Positions 9,128 through 17,491 of a stretch of DNA of 57,827 nt are shown here, piece by piece. Within the stretch, counting starts at the first letter, position 1. Each line of letters starts with the position of its first letter. Origin of the DNA: Bacteroidota bacterium (GTDB lineage: Bacteria > Bacteroidota > Bacteroidia > Chitinophagales > Chitinophagaceae); assembly GCA_028875875.1 (NCBI GenBank), contig JAGWUV010000029.1:1-57827 (forward strand), in the 5' to 3' direction. The translations under genes and the position numbers were made by a program. A model generated the notes under the pieces. That model had not been told where the DNA came from, ran no database searches, and saw only the letters and a list, made by a program, of their open reading frames with translations.

Positions 9128-10444
9128 ATGAAAACATACCTTTTTTGGGTGCAGTTATTATTAGCTGTACCATTTTCTCTTTTGGCCCAAACAAAACAAG
9201 ATTCTGTATTACAGGAAGCTACATTGGCGCAATGTATTAAATATGCCCTTCAGCATCAGCCAGTGATACAACAATCATTACTTGATGAATCTATTACTGA
9301 AAAAACGATTCAGTCTAAATTGGCAGACTGGTATCCGCAAATAAATTTTGGATATAATTACCAGCACAACTTTCAGTTACCGGCTGCTTATTTTTCCGGT
9401 AATTATGTTCGTACCGGAACGGGTAATTCTTCTAATCTCGGATTTGGTCTTAACCAGAACATTTTTAACAGAGATGTTCTGCTCGCCTCACGTACGGCTT
9501 CTGATATACGTAAGCAGGTAAAACAAAATGCCACTTTTAATAAAATTGATTTGGCTGCTAATGTTAGTAAAGCGTTTTATGATGTATTGCTTACACAAAA
9601 ACAAGTGGAGGTGCTTGACCAGGCAATCACAAGATTGGAAAGGAACCTGAGAGATTCTTATCACCAGTACCAGGCGGGAATAGTAGATAAAACCGATTAC
9701 AAGAGGGCTTCAATTAGCTTAAATAATACTAAGGCACAACGTAAACAGGTGGCAGATCTTATTGTAGCAAAACTTTCCTACCTGCGCCAGCTGATGGGGT
9801 ACCCCGATACAGCCTCGCTTAAATTGAATTATGATACAGCTATGATTGAAAAAGAAGCTTGGGTTGATACAGCTGCAACTGTTCAATTTGAAAACAGGAT
9901 AGAATATCAGCAATTGAAAACTCAACAACGTTTACAGGCGGCTAATCTAAACTATTATAAATGGAACTTTTTGCCAACACTGTCTGCTTTTGGTAATTAC
10001 AATATGAGTTACCTGAATGATGCTTTTAGCAAATTGTATAATCAAACTTTTGCTAACTCTAATCTTGGTTTACAACTATCCATCCCAATTTTTCAAGGCA
10101 ATAAAAGAGTATACCAGGTGAAGCAAGCTGAATTGCAGTTAAAGAGAGTGGACTGGGATATTATAGCTTTAAGAAGCAAGATTTACACACAGTATGAGCA
10201 GGCCCTGGCAATATACAAAGGCTATTACGCAAATTATATTTCTTTGAGAGATAATGTGGCCCTGGCTGATGATGTTTTTAAAACAATCCAGCTGCAATAT
10301 AATTCCGGTATTAAAACTTACCTGGATGTAATTGTTGCCGAGTCAGATCTTCGAACAGCTCAATTAAATTATTACAATGCTTTGTATGAACTGTTGCAAA
10401 GCAAGATAGATATACAAAAAGCGTTAGGAAATATTCAGTATTAA
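9128..10444 (+). CDS. TolC-family outer membrane efflux protein
   Basis: A 438-residue outer membrane factor with a signal peptide ending FSLLAQ. It carries the two TolC-type repeats of long amphipathic helices (LTQKQVEVLDQAITRLERN... YHQYQAGIVDKTDY in the first, IQLQYNSGIKTYLDVI in the second). The ATG at 9128 is preferred because it opens the signal peptide; a TTG at 9110 would add six residues. It is the first gene of an OMF-MFP-RND operon (26-nt gap to the adaptor), an order different from the usual MFP-RND-OMF. TACTTTTG at 9010-9017 may be the promoter. No dedicated TetR-type repressor gene is adjacent. Confidence 0.93.
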   Translation: MKTYLFWVQLLLAVPFSLLAQTKQDSVLQEATLAQCIKYALQHQPVIQQSLLDESITEKTIQSKLADWYPQINFGYNYQHNFQLPAAYFSGNYVRTGTGNSSNLGFGLNQNIFNRDVLLASRTASDIRKQVKQNATFNKIDLAANVSKAFYDVLLTQKQVEVLDQAITRLERNLRDSYHQYQAGIVDKTDYKRASISLNNTKAQRKQVADLIVAKLSYLRQLMGYPDTASLKLNYDTAMIEKEAWVDTAATVQFENRIEYQQLKTQQRLQAANLNYYKWNFLPTLSAFGNYNMSYLNDAFSKLYNQTFANSNLGLQLSIPIFQGNKRVYQVKQAELQLKRVDWDIIALRSKIYTQYEQALAIYKGYYANYISLRDNVALADDVFKTIQLQYNSGIKTYLDVIVAESDLRTAQLNYYNALYELLQSKIDIQKALGNIQY

Positions 10445-10470
10445 AATATTCAGAAAATCATCACATTACT

Positions 10471-11592
10471 ATGAAGAAGAACTATATATTTTTCGTTGCA
10501 GTTGCTGCAGGTGTTGCACTGGCTGCCTGTAACCAGAACAAAGCACCGGAACAAAAAGCTATACCTCCGGTTGCAGTATCAGTGGATACTGTTGCAAAAG
10601 AACCGGCGGTTTATTATGATCAATACCCTGCAACAGTAGCAGCTTTGAATCAGGTTGATTTGAAAGCACAGGTATCAGGTTATATAACAGGCATTTATTT
10701 TAAAGATGGTGAGCATGTAAGGAAAGGTCAAAAATTATATGATATTGACAGACAAACTTATCAAGCATCTTACGATCAGGCTGTGGCTAATTTAAATGTG
10801 GCAAAAGCTGCTTTGGATAAAGCGCAACAGGATGCTAACCGGTATAATGATCTTCTGAAACAAGATGCAATAGCCCGTCAGGTGGTAGATCATGCAATGG
10901 CTGACTTGCAGTCTGCCAAAATGCAGGTAGCTGCTGCGAAAGCCAGTGTAACGAGAGCACAAACAGATTTGCAGTATTCGGTTATTTATGCTCCTTTTGA
11001 TGGAACCATTGGCATATCCCTTGTAAAAATGGGAGCATTGGTTACTTCCAACCAAACATTATTAAACACTGTTTCTTCCGATGATCCTATGGCTGTAGAC
11101 ATTGCAGCGGATCAGAAAGAGATCACCAGGTTTACGCAATTGCAGCAACATCCTTCTCCCGAAAAAGACTCTGTATTCACTTTGCTATTGCCTGATAATT
11201 CAGTGTATAACCAGGTGGGGCATATTAGCTTGCTCGATCGTGCTGTGGACGCACAAACCGGAACAATTAAAGTGCGATTGGTTTTTGCAAATCAAAATAG
11301 ATTCCTTAAAGCTGGTATGAGCTGCAATGTGCGTGTTAAAAATAACCAGTCCTCAGAACTTTTTGTATTGGCTCCTAATAAAGCTGTTACAGAGCAGATG
11401 GGCGAATTTTTTGTGTTTGTGTTGAATGATAGTAATAAGGTTAGTCAGCGTAAGGTACTGTTGGGAAGCCATGTGAATGATAAAGTGATTATTAAAGATG
11501 GTTTGAAAGAAGGAGAAAAAATAATTACAGAAGGCGTACAAAAATTGAAAGATGGGGCTGCCGTTCAGGTAGGGGCTCCAAAAGGAAAATAA
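10471..11592 (+). CDS. RND efflux periplasmic adaptor (AcrA/MexA family lipoprotein)
   Basis: A 373-residue membrane fusion protein anchored as a lipoprotein at Cys20 (VALAAC). It shows the barrel-sandwich hybrid/lipoyl half motif (VDLKAQVSGYITGIYFKDGEHVRKGQ), a central alpha-hairpin (about 100-165), the returning lipoyl half (YAPFDGTIG) and C-terminal beta domains. It bridges the outer membrane channel to the inner membrane pump. It lies 26 nt after the TolC-like gene and 21 nt before the pump gene, so the three form one transcript. Confidence 0.94.
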   Translation: MKKNYIFFVAVAAGVALAACNQNKAPEQKAIPPVAVSVDTVAKEPAVYYDQYPATVAALNQVDLKAQVSGYITGIYFKDGEHVRKGQKLYDIDRQTYQASYDQAVANLNVAKAALDKAQQDANRYNDLLKQDAIARQVVDHAMADLQSAKMQVAAAKASVTRAQTDLQYSVIYAPFDGTIGISLVKMGALVTSNQTLLNTVSSDDPMAVDIAADQKEITRFTQLQQHPSPEKDSVFTLLLPDNSVYNQVGHISLLDRAVDAQTGTIKVRLVFANQNRFLKAGMSCNVRVKNNQSSELFVLAPNKAVTEQMGEFFVFVLNDSNKVSQRKVLLGSHVNDKVIIKDGLKEGEKIITEGVQKLKDGAAVQVGAPKGK

Positions 11593-11613
11593 TTATTCAA
11601 TCAGAAAAGAATT

Positions 11614-14600
11614 ATGATCGCAAATACATTTATAAGAAGGCCGGTAACCGCAATTGTTATTTCGCTGGTTATTGTGCTGCTGGGTGTACTGGCTTTATTT
11701 AATTTGCCGGTGAGCCAGTACCCTGATATTACACCGCCAACGGTGCAAATAACAGGTTCATTCAATGGGGCGGATGCACAAACAGTTGAGCAAACCGTTA
11801 CTACGCCTATCGAAACGCAAGTTAATGGTACGCCGGGCATGGCTTATATGCAGAGTAACAGTACCAGTGATGGCCGAACTACTATTAATGTGATTTATAA
11901 TGTTGGGGCAGACGTAAACATTGGTGCGCTAGATGTGCAAAATCGTGTTGGTATTGCAACTCCACAGCTGCCCGACGATGTAAAAAGGCTTGGGTTAACT
12001 ACCCGTAAAAGAAATCCGAGTATCTTAATGCTCGTGGCAATTTATTCACCTGCGGGTTCGCATGGGGTAACATTTTTAGATAACTATACTAACATCTTTG
12101 TAAGAGATGCTTTGCTGCGTGTAAAAGGTGTGGGAGATATATTTACCCGTGCTGATGACTTTAGCATGCGTGTATGGCTTAACCCCGATAAGCTTGCTCA
12201 GCTTGGCATTACTGCCAATGAAGTAGTTGCCGCTTTACAGGAACAAAACTTGCAGATTGCAGCGGGATCTGTTGGTGCTCCGCCTCAAAATAATACACAA
12301 GCTTTTGAATATACGGTATTGACCAATAGCCGTTTGAATACAGAAGATCAGTTTGGTAATATCATTGTAAAGTCGAATACAAGCGATGGATCTGTCGTGC
12401 ATTTGAAAGATGTGGCACGTGTGCAATTAGGTAAATTCAGTTATGCCAGTAACTCATTCGTCGATGGCAAAAGAGCATCTTATTTGCTGGTGTACCAGGC
12501 TCCCGGAAGTAATGCCCTGGAAACTGCTCAGGGCGTTTATGATGCGATGAATCAATTGAAAAAATCATTTCCTAAAGATGTTAATTATGTAGTGCCATTT
12601 GAATCAGTATCTGTTGTTAAGGTTTCTATTGATGAGGTGATTACTACATTGCTGGAGGCTTTGGGCCTGGTAATCCTGGTAGTATTCCTGTTTTTGCAGA
12701 GCTGGAGGGCAACCCTAATTCCGGTACTGGCTATTCCTGTATCGATTATCGGAACATTTGCTGTGTTTATACCGTTAGGATTTACTATCAATACATTAAC
12801 CATGTTTGGGTTTGTGCTGGCTATTGGTATTGTGGTGGATGATGCAATTGTGGTAGTAGAAGCAGTTCAGCATTATATCGATCATGAAAAATTAACTCCT
12901 AAAGAAGCCACCTATAAGGCCATGAAGGATATTTCTGGTCCGGTGGTTGCCATTGCTTTGATATTGGCAGCAGTGTTTGTACCGGTTGGGTTTATTCCCG
13001 GAATTGTAGGTCGCTTGTACCAGCAATTTGCCATTACTATAGCTATCTCGGTATTGATCTCTGCTTTTGTGGCTTTATCATTAACACCTGCATTGTGTTC
13101 CATCATGTTAAGGCCAATGCATTTGGATAAATCATCGAAAGGAATCAATCTTTTCTTCTATCGTTTCAATGAATGGTTCAGAAGAGTTACAGCTTCTTAC
13201 ACAATAGGTGTACGAAATGTAATTCGTAAGGCACCTTATGCAATTATTGTATTGGTTTGCATATTTGCAGGTACGGGTATTTTATTCAAGAATAAACCAA
13301 CAGGATTTATTCCTACGGAAGATGAAGGTCGTATATACATAACTTTCGAATTGCCCGAAGCTTCATCCACCGCAAGAAGTCTTGCAGTGCTGAATAGGAT
13401 GATGGATACTTTACGAAGCGTTCCTGCAGTTGGACACTTTGCGGCCTTAGGTGGTTTGAACGTGGTGACCTTTGCTACTAAGTCTAACAGTGGTACAATC
13501 TTCTGTCAGTTGAAACCCTGGGATTTGAGAAAAGACAAATCGCAGCAATTGCAGGCGATTACGGCAGATTTGCAAAAAAGATTTGCTTCTATTAAAGAAG
13601 CGAATGTTGTAGTAATTCAGCCTCCGGCCATTCCGGGCCTTGGACAAACGGCGGGCTTCACTTTCGAATTGGAACAAAAAGAAAGTAACGATGATATCAA
13701 AACGTTCGAAAAAGTGGTTAACACTTTTGTTGCTGAAGTGAATAAACGTCCGGAGATAGGTAGAGCTTTTTCTTTCTTTACTGCCAGAACACCAGGTTAT
13801 CAGGTAGATGTAGATCGTGAAAAATGCAAGAAGCTGGGGGTTTCATTAGCTGATGTTTATAATACAATGCAAACATATTTAGGTAGCCGTTACGTGAATG
13901 ATTTTACCGTATATGGAAGAAACTTTCACGTGGTTGCGCAGGCTGATAGTGTATATCGTGGTGATATAAAAAATCTTGAACGTTATTTTGTAAAAAATAG
14001 TTCAGGTGCTTTGTTGCCATTAAGTACAGTAACTTCTTATAAAGTAGTAGAAAATGCGCCGTTAATTACACATTACAATCTTTTCAGAACAGCGGAGATC
14101 AATGGCGTGCCGAAAGAAGGATATAGCAGCGGCCAGGCTATTGAGGCCTTACGTGAGGTGGCAGCGAAGGTATTGCCTTCGGGTTACGGGTACGAATTTT
14201 CGGGTTTAAGCCGGGAAGAGATCAATGCCGGCTCAAGCAGTACTTATATCTTCGGATTATCTATTTTGTTTGTATTCCTTTTCCTTGCTGCATTGTACGA
14301 GAGCTGGTCAGTGCCTTTCTCGGTACTGCTGGCCGTGCCGATTGGTGCGTTTGGTGCTATATTAACACTTACATTTCTTCCTAAGCTAAGTAACAACGTA
14401 TATGCACAAATAGGGTTGGTAACACTGATTGGTTTGGCAGCGAAGAATGCTATCCTTATTGTTGAGTTTGCGAAAGAAAGAGTAGATGGTGGAATGGATA
14501 TTGTACCTGCAACTTTAGATGCTGTGAAATTACGGTTGCGTCCAATTATCATGACCTCCATGGCATTTATCTTAGGTGTGTTACCGCTGGCATTTGCAAC

Positions 14601-14799
14601 AGGTGCCGGAGCTGTTGCCCGTTCTACCATTGGATTCACAGTGTTAGGAGGTATGCTTGCAGCTACGCTTATTGCTATCTTTATTGTGCCAGTTCTGTTC
14701 GTGGTAATTTCAAGAATTGCTTACAGTAAAAAACAGTTGCAACAATTAAAAACACATCGGGTGGATGAGTCGAAAGACCTCCCTCATGCTGAAATTTAA
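11614..14799 (+). CDS. HAE1-type RND multidrug efflux pump (AcrB family)
   Basis: A 1061-residue proton-driven inner membrane pump with the usual 12 membrane segments and two large periplasmic loops. The HAE1 signature GIVVDDAIVVVE places the paired proton-relay aspartates at 409-410, as in AcrB; this distinguishes it from the metal-type pump at 22.6 kb. The opening IANTFIRRPVTAIVISL and the internal ALTPALC are family landmarks. Likely substrates are hydrophobic or amphiphilic compounds; specificity cannot be read from the sequence. It is the last gene of the OMF-MFP-RND operon and ends at a terminator. Confidence 0.96.
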   Translation: MIANTFIRRPVTAIVISLVIVLLGVLALFNLPVSQYPDITPPTVQITGSFNGADAQTVEQTVTTPIETQVNGTPGMAYMQSNSTSDGRTTINVIYNVGADVNIGALDVQNRVGIATPQLPDDVKRLGLTTRKRNPSILMLVAIYSPAGSHGVTFLDNYTNIFVRDALLRVKGVGDIFTRADDFSMRVWLNPDKLAQLGITANEVVAALQEQNLQIAAGSVGAPPQNNTQAFEYTVLTNSRLNTEDQFGNIIVKSNTSDGSVVHLKDVARVQLGKFSYASNSFVDGKRASYLLVYQAPGSNALETAQGVYDAMNQLKKSFPKDVNYVVPFESVSVVKVSIDEVITTLLEALGLVILVVFLFLQSWRATLIPVLAIPVSIIGTFAVFIPLGFTINTLTMFGFVLAIGIVVDDAIVVVEAVQHYIDHEKLTPKEATYKAMKDISGPVVAIALILAAVFVPVGFIPGIVGRLYQQFAITIAISVLISAFVALSLTPALCSIMLRPMHLDKSSKGINLFFYRFNEWFRRVTASYTIGVRNVIRKAPYAIIVLVCIFAGTGILFKNKPTGFIPTEDEGRIYITFELPEASSTARSLAVLNRMMDTLRSVPAVGHFAALGGLNVVTFATKSNSGTIFCQLKPWDLRKDKSQQLQAITADLQKRFASIKEANVVVIQPPAIPGLGQTAGFTFELEQKESNDDIKTFEKVVNTFVAEVNKRPEIGRAFSFFTARTPGYQVDVDREKCKKLGVSLADVYNTMQTYLGSRYVNDFTVYGRNFHVVAQADSVYRGDIKNLERYFVKNSSGALLPLSTVTSYKVVENAPLITHYNLFRTAEINGVPKEGYSSGQAIEALREVAAKVLPSGYGYEFSGLSREEINAGSSSTYIFGLSILFVFLFLAALYESWSVPFSVLLAVPIGAFGAILTLTFLPKLSNNVYAQIGLVTLIGLAAKNAILIVEFAKERVDGGMDIVPATLDAVKLRLRPIIMTSMAFILGVLPLAFATGAGAVARSTIGFTVLGGMLAATLIAIFIVPVLFVVISRIAYSKKQLQQLKTHRVDESKDLPHAEI

Positions 14800-14806
14800 C
14801 TTGCTG

Positions 14807-14835
14807 AGCCCCTTTTTTAAAAGGGGCTTTTTTAT
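14807..14835 (+). terminator. Intrinsic terminator of the RND efflux operon
   Basis: AGCCCCTTTT pairs with AAAAGGGGCT across a very tight loop, followed by TTTTTATTTTT. The stop codon of the pump gene is 8 nt upstream. Confidence 0.88.
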
Positions 14836-15001
14836 TTTTCGGGAGCTTTTTTTGAGTATCATATTTTGCCTGTTATTAAGTCTGAAGACCCCTTCATTCG
14901 CTTCTTTTCTCTTCTTTCAGGAATAATTAATTTTATTTATTCACCTTTTTTCGTTCCTAAATAAATAAATAATATCCTTGCACACTGCAAAAGTCAATAC
15001 A

Positions 15002-15475
15002 ATGGATAATGCCTTATATTTTATGCGTGAAGCGATTAAAATCGGGTTGCAGGGAATGGATAACAATGAAGGTGGTCCGTTCGGGTGTGTGATTGTTAAA
15101 GATGGAGAAATTATTGGTCGGGGCTGGAATAAAGTAATCATAACCAATGATCCTACGGCTCATGCAGAGATTACTGCTATTCGTGATGCCTGTAAAAACC
15201 TCAGTCATTTCCAGTTAACTGGTTGTGATGTATACACCACTTGTGAACCTTGCCCTATGTGTATGGGAGCTTTGTATTGGGCCAGGCCTTCTAAAGTGTA
15301 CTATGCCAATACAAGGGAAGATGCTGCGGCCATTGGCTTTGATGATTCTTTTATATATAACGAATTGGCAATGCCACTCGAAAGGAGAAAGATTATTTTA
15401 GAATGTGTTGGAAGAAATGAAGCCTTGCAAATGTTTGAACAATGGCGCCAGAAAGGCAATAAAACATTGTATTGA
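15002..15475 (+). CDS. guaD: Guanine deaminase-like nucleoside/base deaminase
   Basis: A 157-residue cytidine-deaminase-fold zinc enzyme. The zinc/catalytic motif HAE is at 54-56 (Glu56 the proton shuttle) and PCPMC supplies Cys84 and Cys87. The GGPFG segment, PTAHAE context, DDSFIYNE segment and aromatic C-terminus (NKTLY) match the short GuaD type of Bacillus better than the tRNA adenosine deaminase TadA, so conversion of guanine to xanthine is the likely reaction. The purine nucleoside phosphorylase gene 38 nt downstream supports purine salvage: PNP releases guanine and this enzyme deaminates it. The ATG at 15002 is preferred over an upstream TTG. TATCCTTG at 14973-14980 is a near-consensus -7 box. 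Confidence 0.85.
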   Translation: MDNALYFMREAIKIGLQGMDNNEGGPFGCVIVKDGEIIGRGWNKVIITNDPTAHAEITAIRDACKNLSHFQLTGCDVYTTCEPCPMCMGALYWARPSKVYYANTREDAAAIGFDDSFIYNELAMPLERRKIILECVGRNEALQMFEQWRQKGNKTLY

Positions 15476-15513
15476 AACGAAGGTTGTTATTATTGAAATA
15501 TTAACTATTACAT

Positions 15514-16335
15514 ATGAGTGAATTAATTACACAATTAAAAGAAGCTACAGCTTACATACGCAGTAAGGTTTCAATGGAAGCTAATGTAGGCATCGTACTG
15601 GGTAGCGGTTTAGGCAATCTTGCAGAAATGATTAAAGTAAATGAATCTATTTCCTATACAGATATTCCAAATTTTCCGGTAAGTACGGTAAAAGGGCATG
15701 GAGGAAAATTATTGTTCGGCGAATTAGGAGGGAAGAATGTGATTATTATGAGTGGTCGTTTTCATTTTTATGAAGGCTATACGCCACAGCAGGTTGTTTT
15801 TCCTGTTCGTGTAATGAAGATGCTGGGTGTACAAACTATATTGCTTTCCAACGCAGCCGGTGCTGTAAATACTTCATATAAAGTAGGAGATCTTATGGTA
15901 TTGAATGATCATATCAGTTTCTTTACAGTGAACCCGCTATTAGGTAAAAATGAAGAGGCATTAGGAACTCGTTTTCCTGATATGAGTGAACCTTACAGTA
16001 AATTATTGATCACTAAAGCTCATGAAATTGCAAAAGCGAATCAAATTCATTTGCATGAAGGGGTATATACGGCCGTTACAGGTCCAACATTTGAAACTCA
16101 TGCTGAATATAGGTTGATAAAATCAGTAGGAAGCGACGTGGTAGGAATGAGTACTGTTCAGGAAACCATTGCTGCCGTACATTGTGGTATGAAAGTGTTT
16201 GCAGTAAGTGTTGTTACTGATTTAGGAATTCGGGAAGATAATAGCATTATCACTCATGAAGAAGTGTTGCAGGCTGCAAAAGAAGCTGAGCCTAAATTAA
16301 CACTGTTGTTCACGGAACTTATCAAACAGTTGTAA
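15514..16335 (+). CDS. Purine nucleoside phosphorylase (trimeric type)
   Basis: A 273-residue enzyme of normal length for the PNP/MTAP family. It has the phosphate-binding GIVLGSGLGNLAE near residues 26-38, the TVKGHGGKL loop with a phosphate-site His, the SGRFHFYEGY segment, the NAAGAVN motif and the base-contact region GPTFETHAEYR with the later VVTD motif. It splits inosine or guanosine with phosphate to the base and ribose-1-phosphate. The preceding guanine deaminase-like gene suggests an operon for guanosine breakdown and salvage. It ends at a very strong terminator. Confidence 0.95.
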   Translation: MSELITQLKEATAYIRSKVSMEANVGIVLGSGLGNLAEMIKVNESISYTDIPNFPVSTVKGHGGKLLFGELGGKNVIIMSGRFHFYEGYTPQQVVFPVRVMKMLGVQTILLSNAAGAVNTSYKVGDLMVLNDHISFFTVNPLLGKNEEALGTRFPDMSEPYSKLLITKAHEIAKANQIHLHEGVYTAVTGPTFETHAEYRLIKSVGSDVVGMSTVQETIAAVHCGMKVFAVSVVTDLGIREDNSIITHEEVLQAAKEAEPKLTLLFTELIKQL

Positions 16336-16350
16336 TACTTAGGTTATTAC

Positions 16351-16386
16351 AACAAAAAAGCCGCCATTATTGGCGGCTTTTTTGTT
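16351..16386 (+). terminator. Intrinsic terminator after the PNP gene
   Basis: A perfect 16-bp stem (16351-16366 with 16371-16386) around TTAT. The GC core GCCGCC/GGCGGC is flanked by A6 and T6. Confidence 0.95.
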
Positions 16387-16560
16387 GCTTAAACACTGCC
16401 TTGTTTGTTCCCCTCATTTAAGGGATTGGCAGCAGCTATAATAGAATGGACATTTGTATTGTAATTGATGATGTAAGCAAGACGTGATGAAAGCCCCCTG
16501 ACTTAAGGGGTTGTGCAGGCAAAGAGATCGATGCAGTTTTACATCGTAATAGTTTTTAAA

Positions 16561-16691
16561 GTCCAATATCTTTTTAAAAAAATAATTACCCGTTTTTCAA
16601 ATCCAATAAAAGTTCTTTTACATCCTGTTGAGCAACCGTTTCTAAAATTCAATATCCTTTTTTTATCCAATACCCGTTGAATCCAATATCC
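16561..16691 (+). repeat. Five degenerate direct repeats, consensus ATCCAATATCC
   Basis: Copies begin at 16561 (GTCCAATATC), 16601 (ATCCAATAAA), 16647 (ATTCAATATCC), 16665 (ATCCAATACCC) and 16681 (ATCCAATATCC). Spacings are about 40, 46, 18 and 16 nt. They lie in the leader of the two-component operon and could be regulator sites or a decayed minisatellite. Confidence 0.55.
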
Positions 16692-16755
16692 ATCGTTCAC
16701 TCCAGATCCATGGAAAGCTAAGCGGATATTAGCTCCCATTAACGAGTTTTTAAAA

Positions 16756-16800
16756 TCCCTTATCAAGGGGATATGTTTCTACATATCCCAACTTTTTTTT
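16756..16800 (+). promoter_or_regulatory. Attenuator-like alternative hairpins before the response regulator
   Basis: GGGATATG (16768-16775) pairs with CATATCCC (16782-16789) in an 8-bp stem, followed by AACTTTTTTTT, so it looks like an intrinsic terminator 36 nt before the ATG. An earlier CCCT (16757-16760) can pair with AGGG (16766-16769) instead, using the same G-run. Two mutually exclusive folds are the usual architecture of an attenuator; the ligand or trigger is unknown. It could also simply terminate upstream readthrough. Confidence 0.45.
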
Positions 16801-16836
16801 AACCAGTTATAGGTTTCTTACTTTTAAAGAAAAAAA

Positions 16837-17475
16837 ATGATAACAGTAGGATTAATTGAAGATGATCCGGTTTTGAGAATGAATTTCGAAAGCTTCTTTA
16901 AACTGGATAAGCAACTGGAACTTTTGTTCTCTTATTCCAGTATCGAGCAGTTCTTAGCCAATAAAGAAAAAGTACAAGAAGAACCTTTTATTGTTTTTCT
17001 GGATATTGGGTTACCCGGAATTTCAGGTGTTGAAGGTGTTTCAATTATTAATAAATATTATCAAAATACGCATTTGGTAATACTGAGCGGTAATACTGAT
17101 GAGGATATTATTTGGCAGGCCATTTCTAAAGGGGCAAACGGATACCTGTTAAAGCCGGTTTCTCTTGTAGAAATTAAAAAACAAATTGAGATTGTTAAGA
17201 ATGGAGGGGCGTTAATATCGCCGGAGATCGCACAGATATTAATAGGTAAAGTGAATAATATAGGCCAGAAGAAAAAGCAATTCAACAATGATAAATTAAC
17301 AGCTCGGGAAAACCAGGTGATCGAACAGTTGGTAAATGGTTTTACATATAAAGAGATCGCCAATGTGTTAGGTATTTCCGTAACAACCGTTAATGATCAT
17401 TTGAAAAATATTTATCAAAAACTAAGTGTTAATTCCAAAGCGGAATTGATCAGTAAAATCTTATCAGAAAGATAA
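16837..17475 (+). CDS. NarL/FixJ-type response regulator
   Basis: A 212-residue two-domain regulator. The receiver domain (1-125) has the acidic pair in EDD (8-10), the phospho-acceptor Asp56 in FLDIGLPG, the Ser/Thr switch in LSGN and the Lys of GYLLKPV. A LuxR-type helix-turn-helix follows (about 148-205: LTARENQVIEQLVNGFTYKEIA... VNDHLKNIYQKL). It is the first gene of a regulator-kinase-receiver operon (16 nt to the kinase). The repeats and attenuator-like hairpin in its leader make autoregulation plausible but unproven. Confidence 0.93.
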   Translation: MITVGLIEDDPVLRMNFESFFKLDKQLELLFSYSSIEQFLANKEKVQEEPFIVFLDIGLPGISGVEGVSIINKYYQNTHLVILSGNTDEDIIWQAISKGANGYLLKPVSLVEIKKQIEIVKNGGALISPEIAQILIGKVNNIGQKKKQFNNDKLTARENQVIEQLVNGFTYKEIANVLGISVTTVNDHLKNIYQKLSVNSKAELISKILSER

Positions 17476-17491
17476 GAAGGGTAATTAACGC

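Larger units (their letters stand above)
16387..16836. other. 450-base gene-free region upstream of the response regulator
   Basis: No convincing coding sequence is seen. The region holds two related hairpins (CCCT/AGGG at 16411-16424 and CCCCT/AGGGG at 16495-16510), five degenerate ATCCAATAtcc repeats (16561-16691), and a hairpin followed by T8 (16768-16800). The final stretch TTACTTTTAAAG (about 16819-16830) is a weak TAnnTTTG-like box just before the regulator ATG. The only reading frame of note, on the minus strand at 16539-16766, is made largely of the repeats and is not supported. Confidence 0.6.

Noticed and set aside
16539-16766. A 75-codon minus-strand frame in the gene-free region
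   Set aside because: Its composition follows the ATCCAATATCC repeats, it has no recognisable domain and no promoter-like box that I can see.
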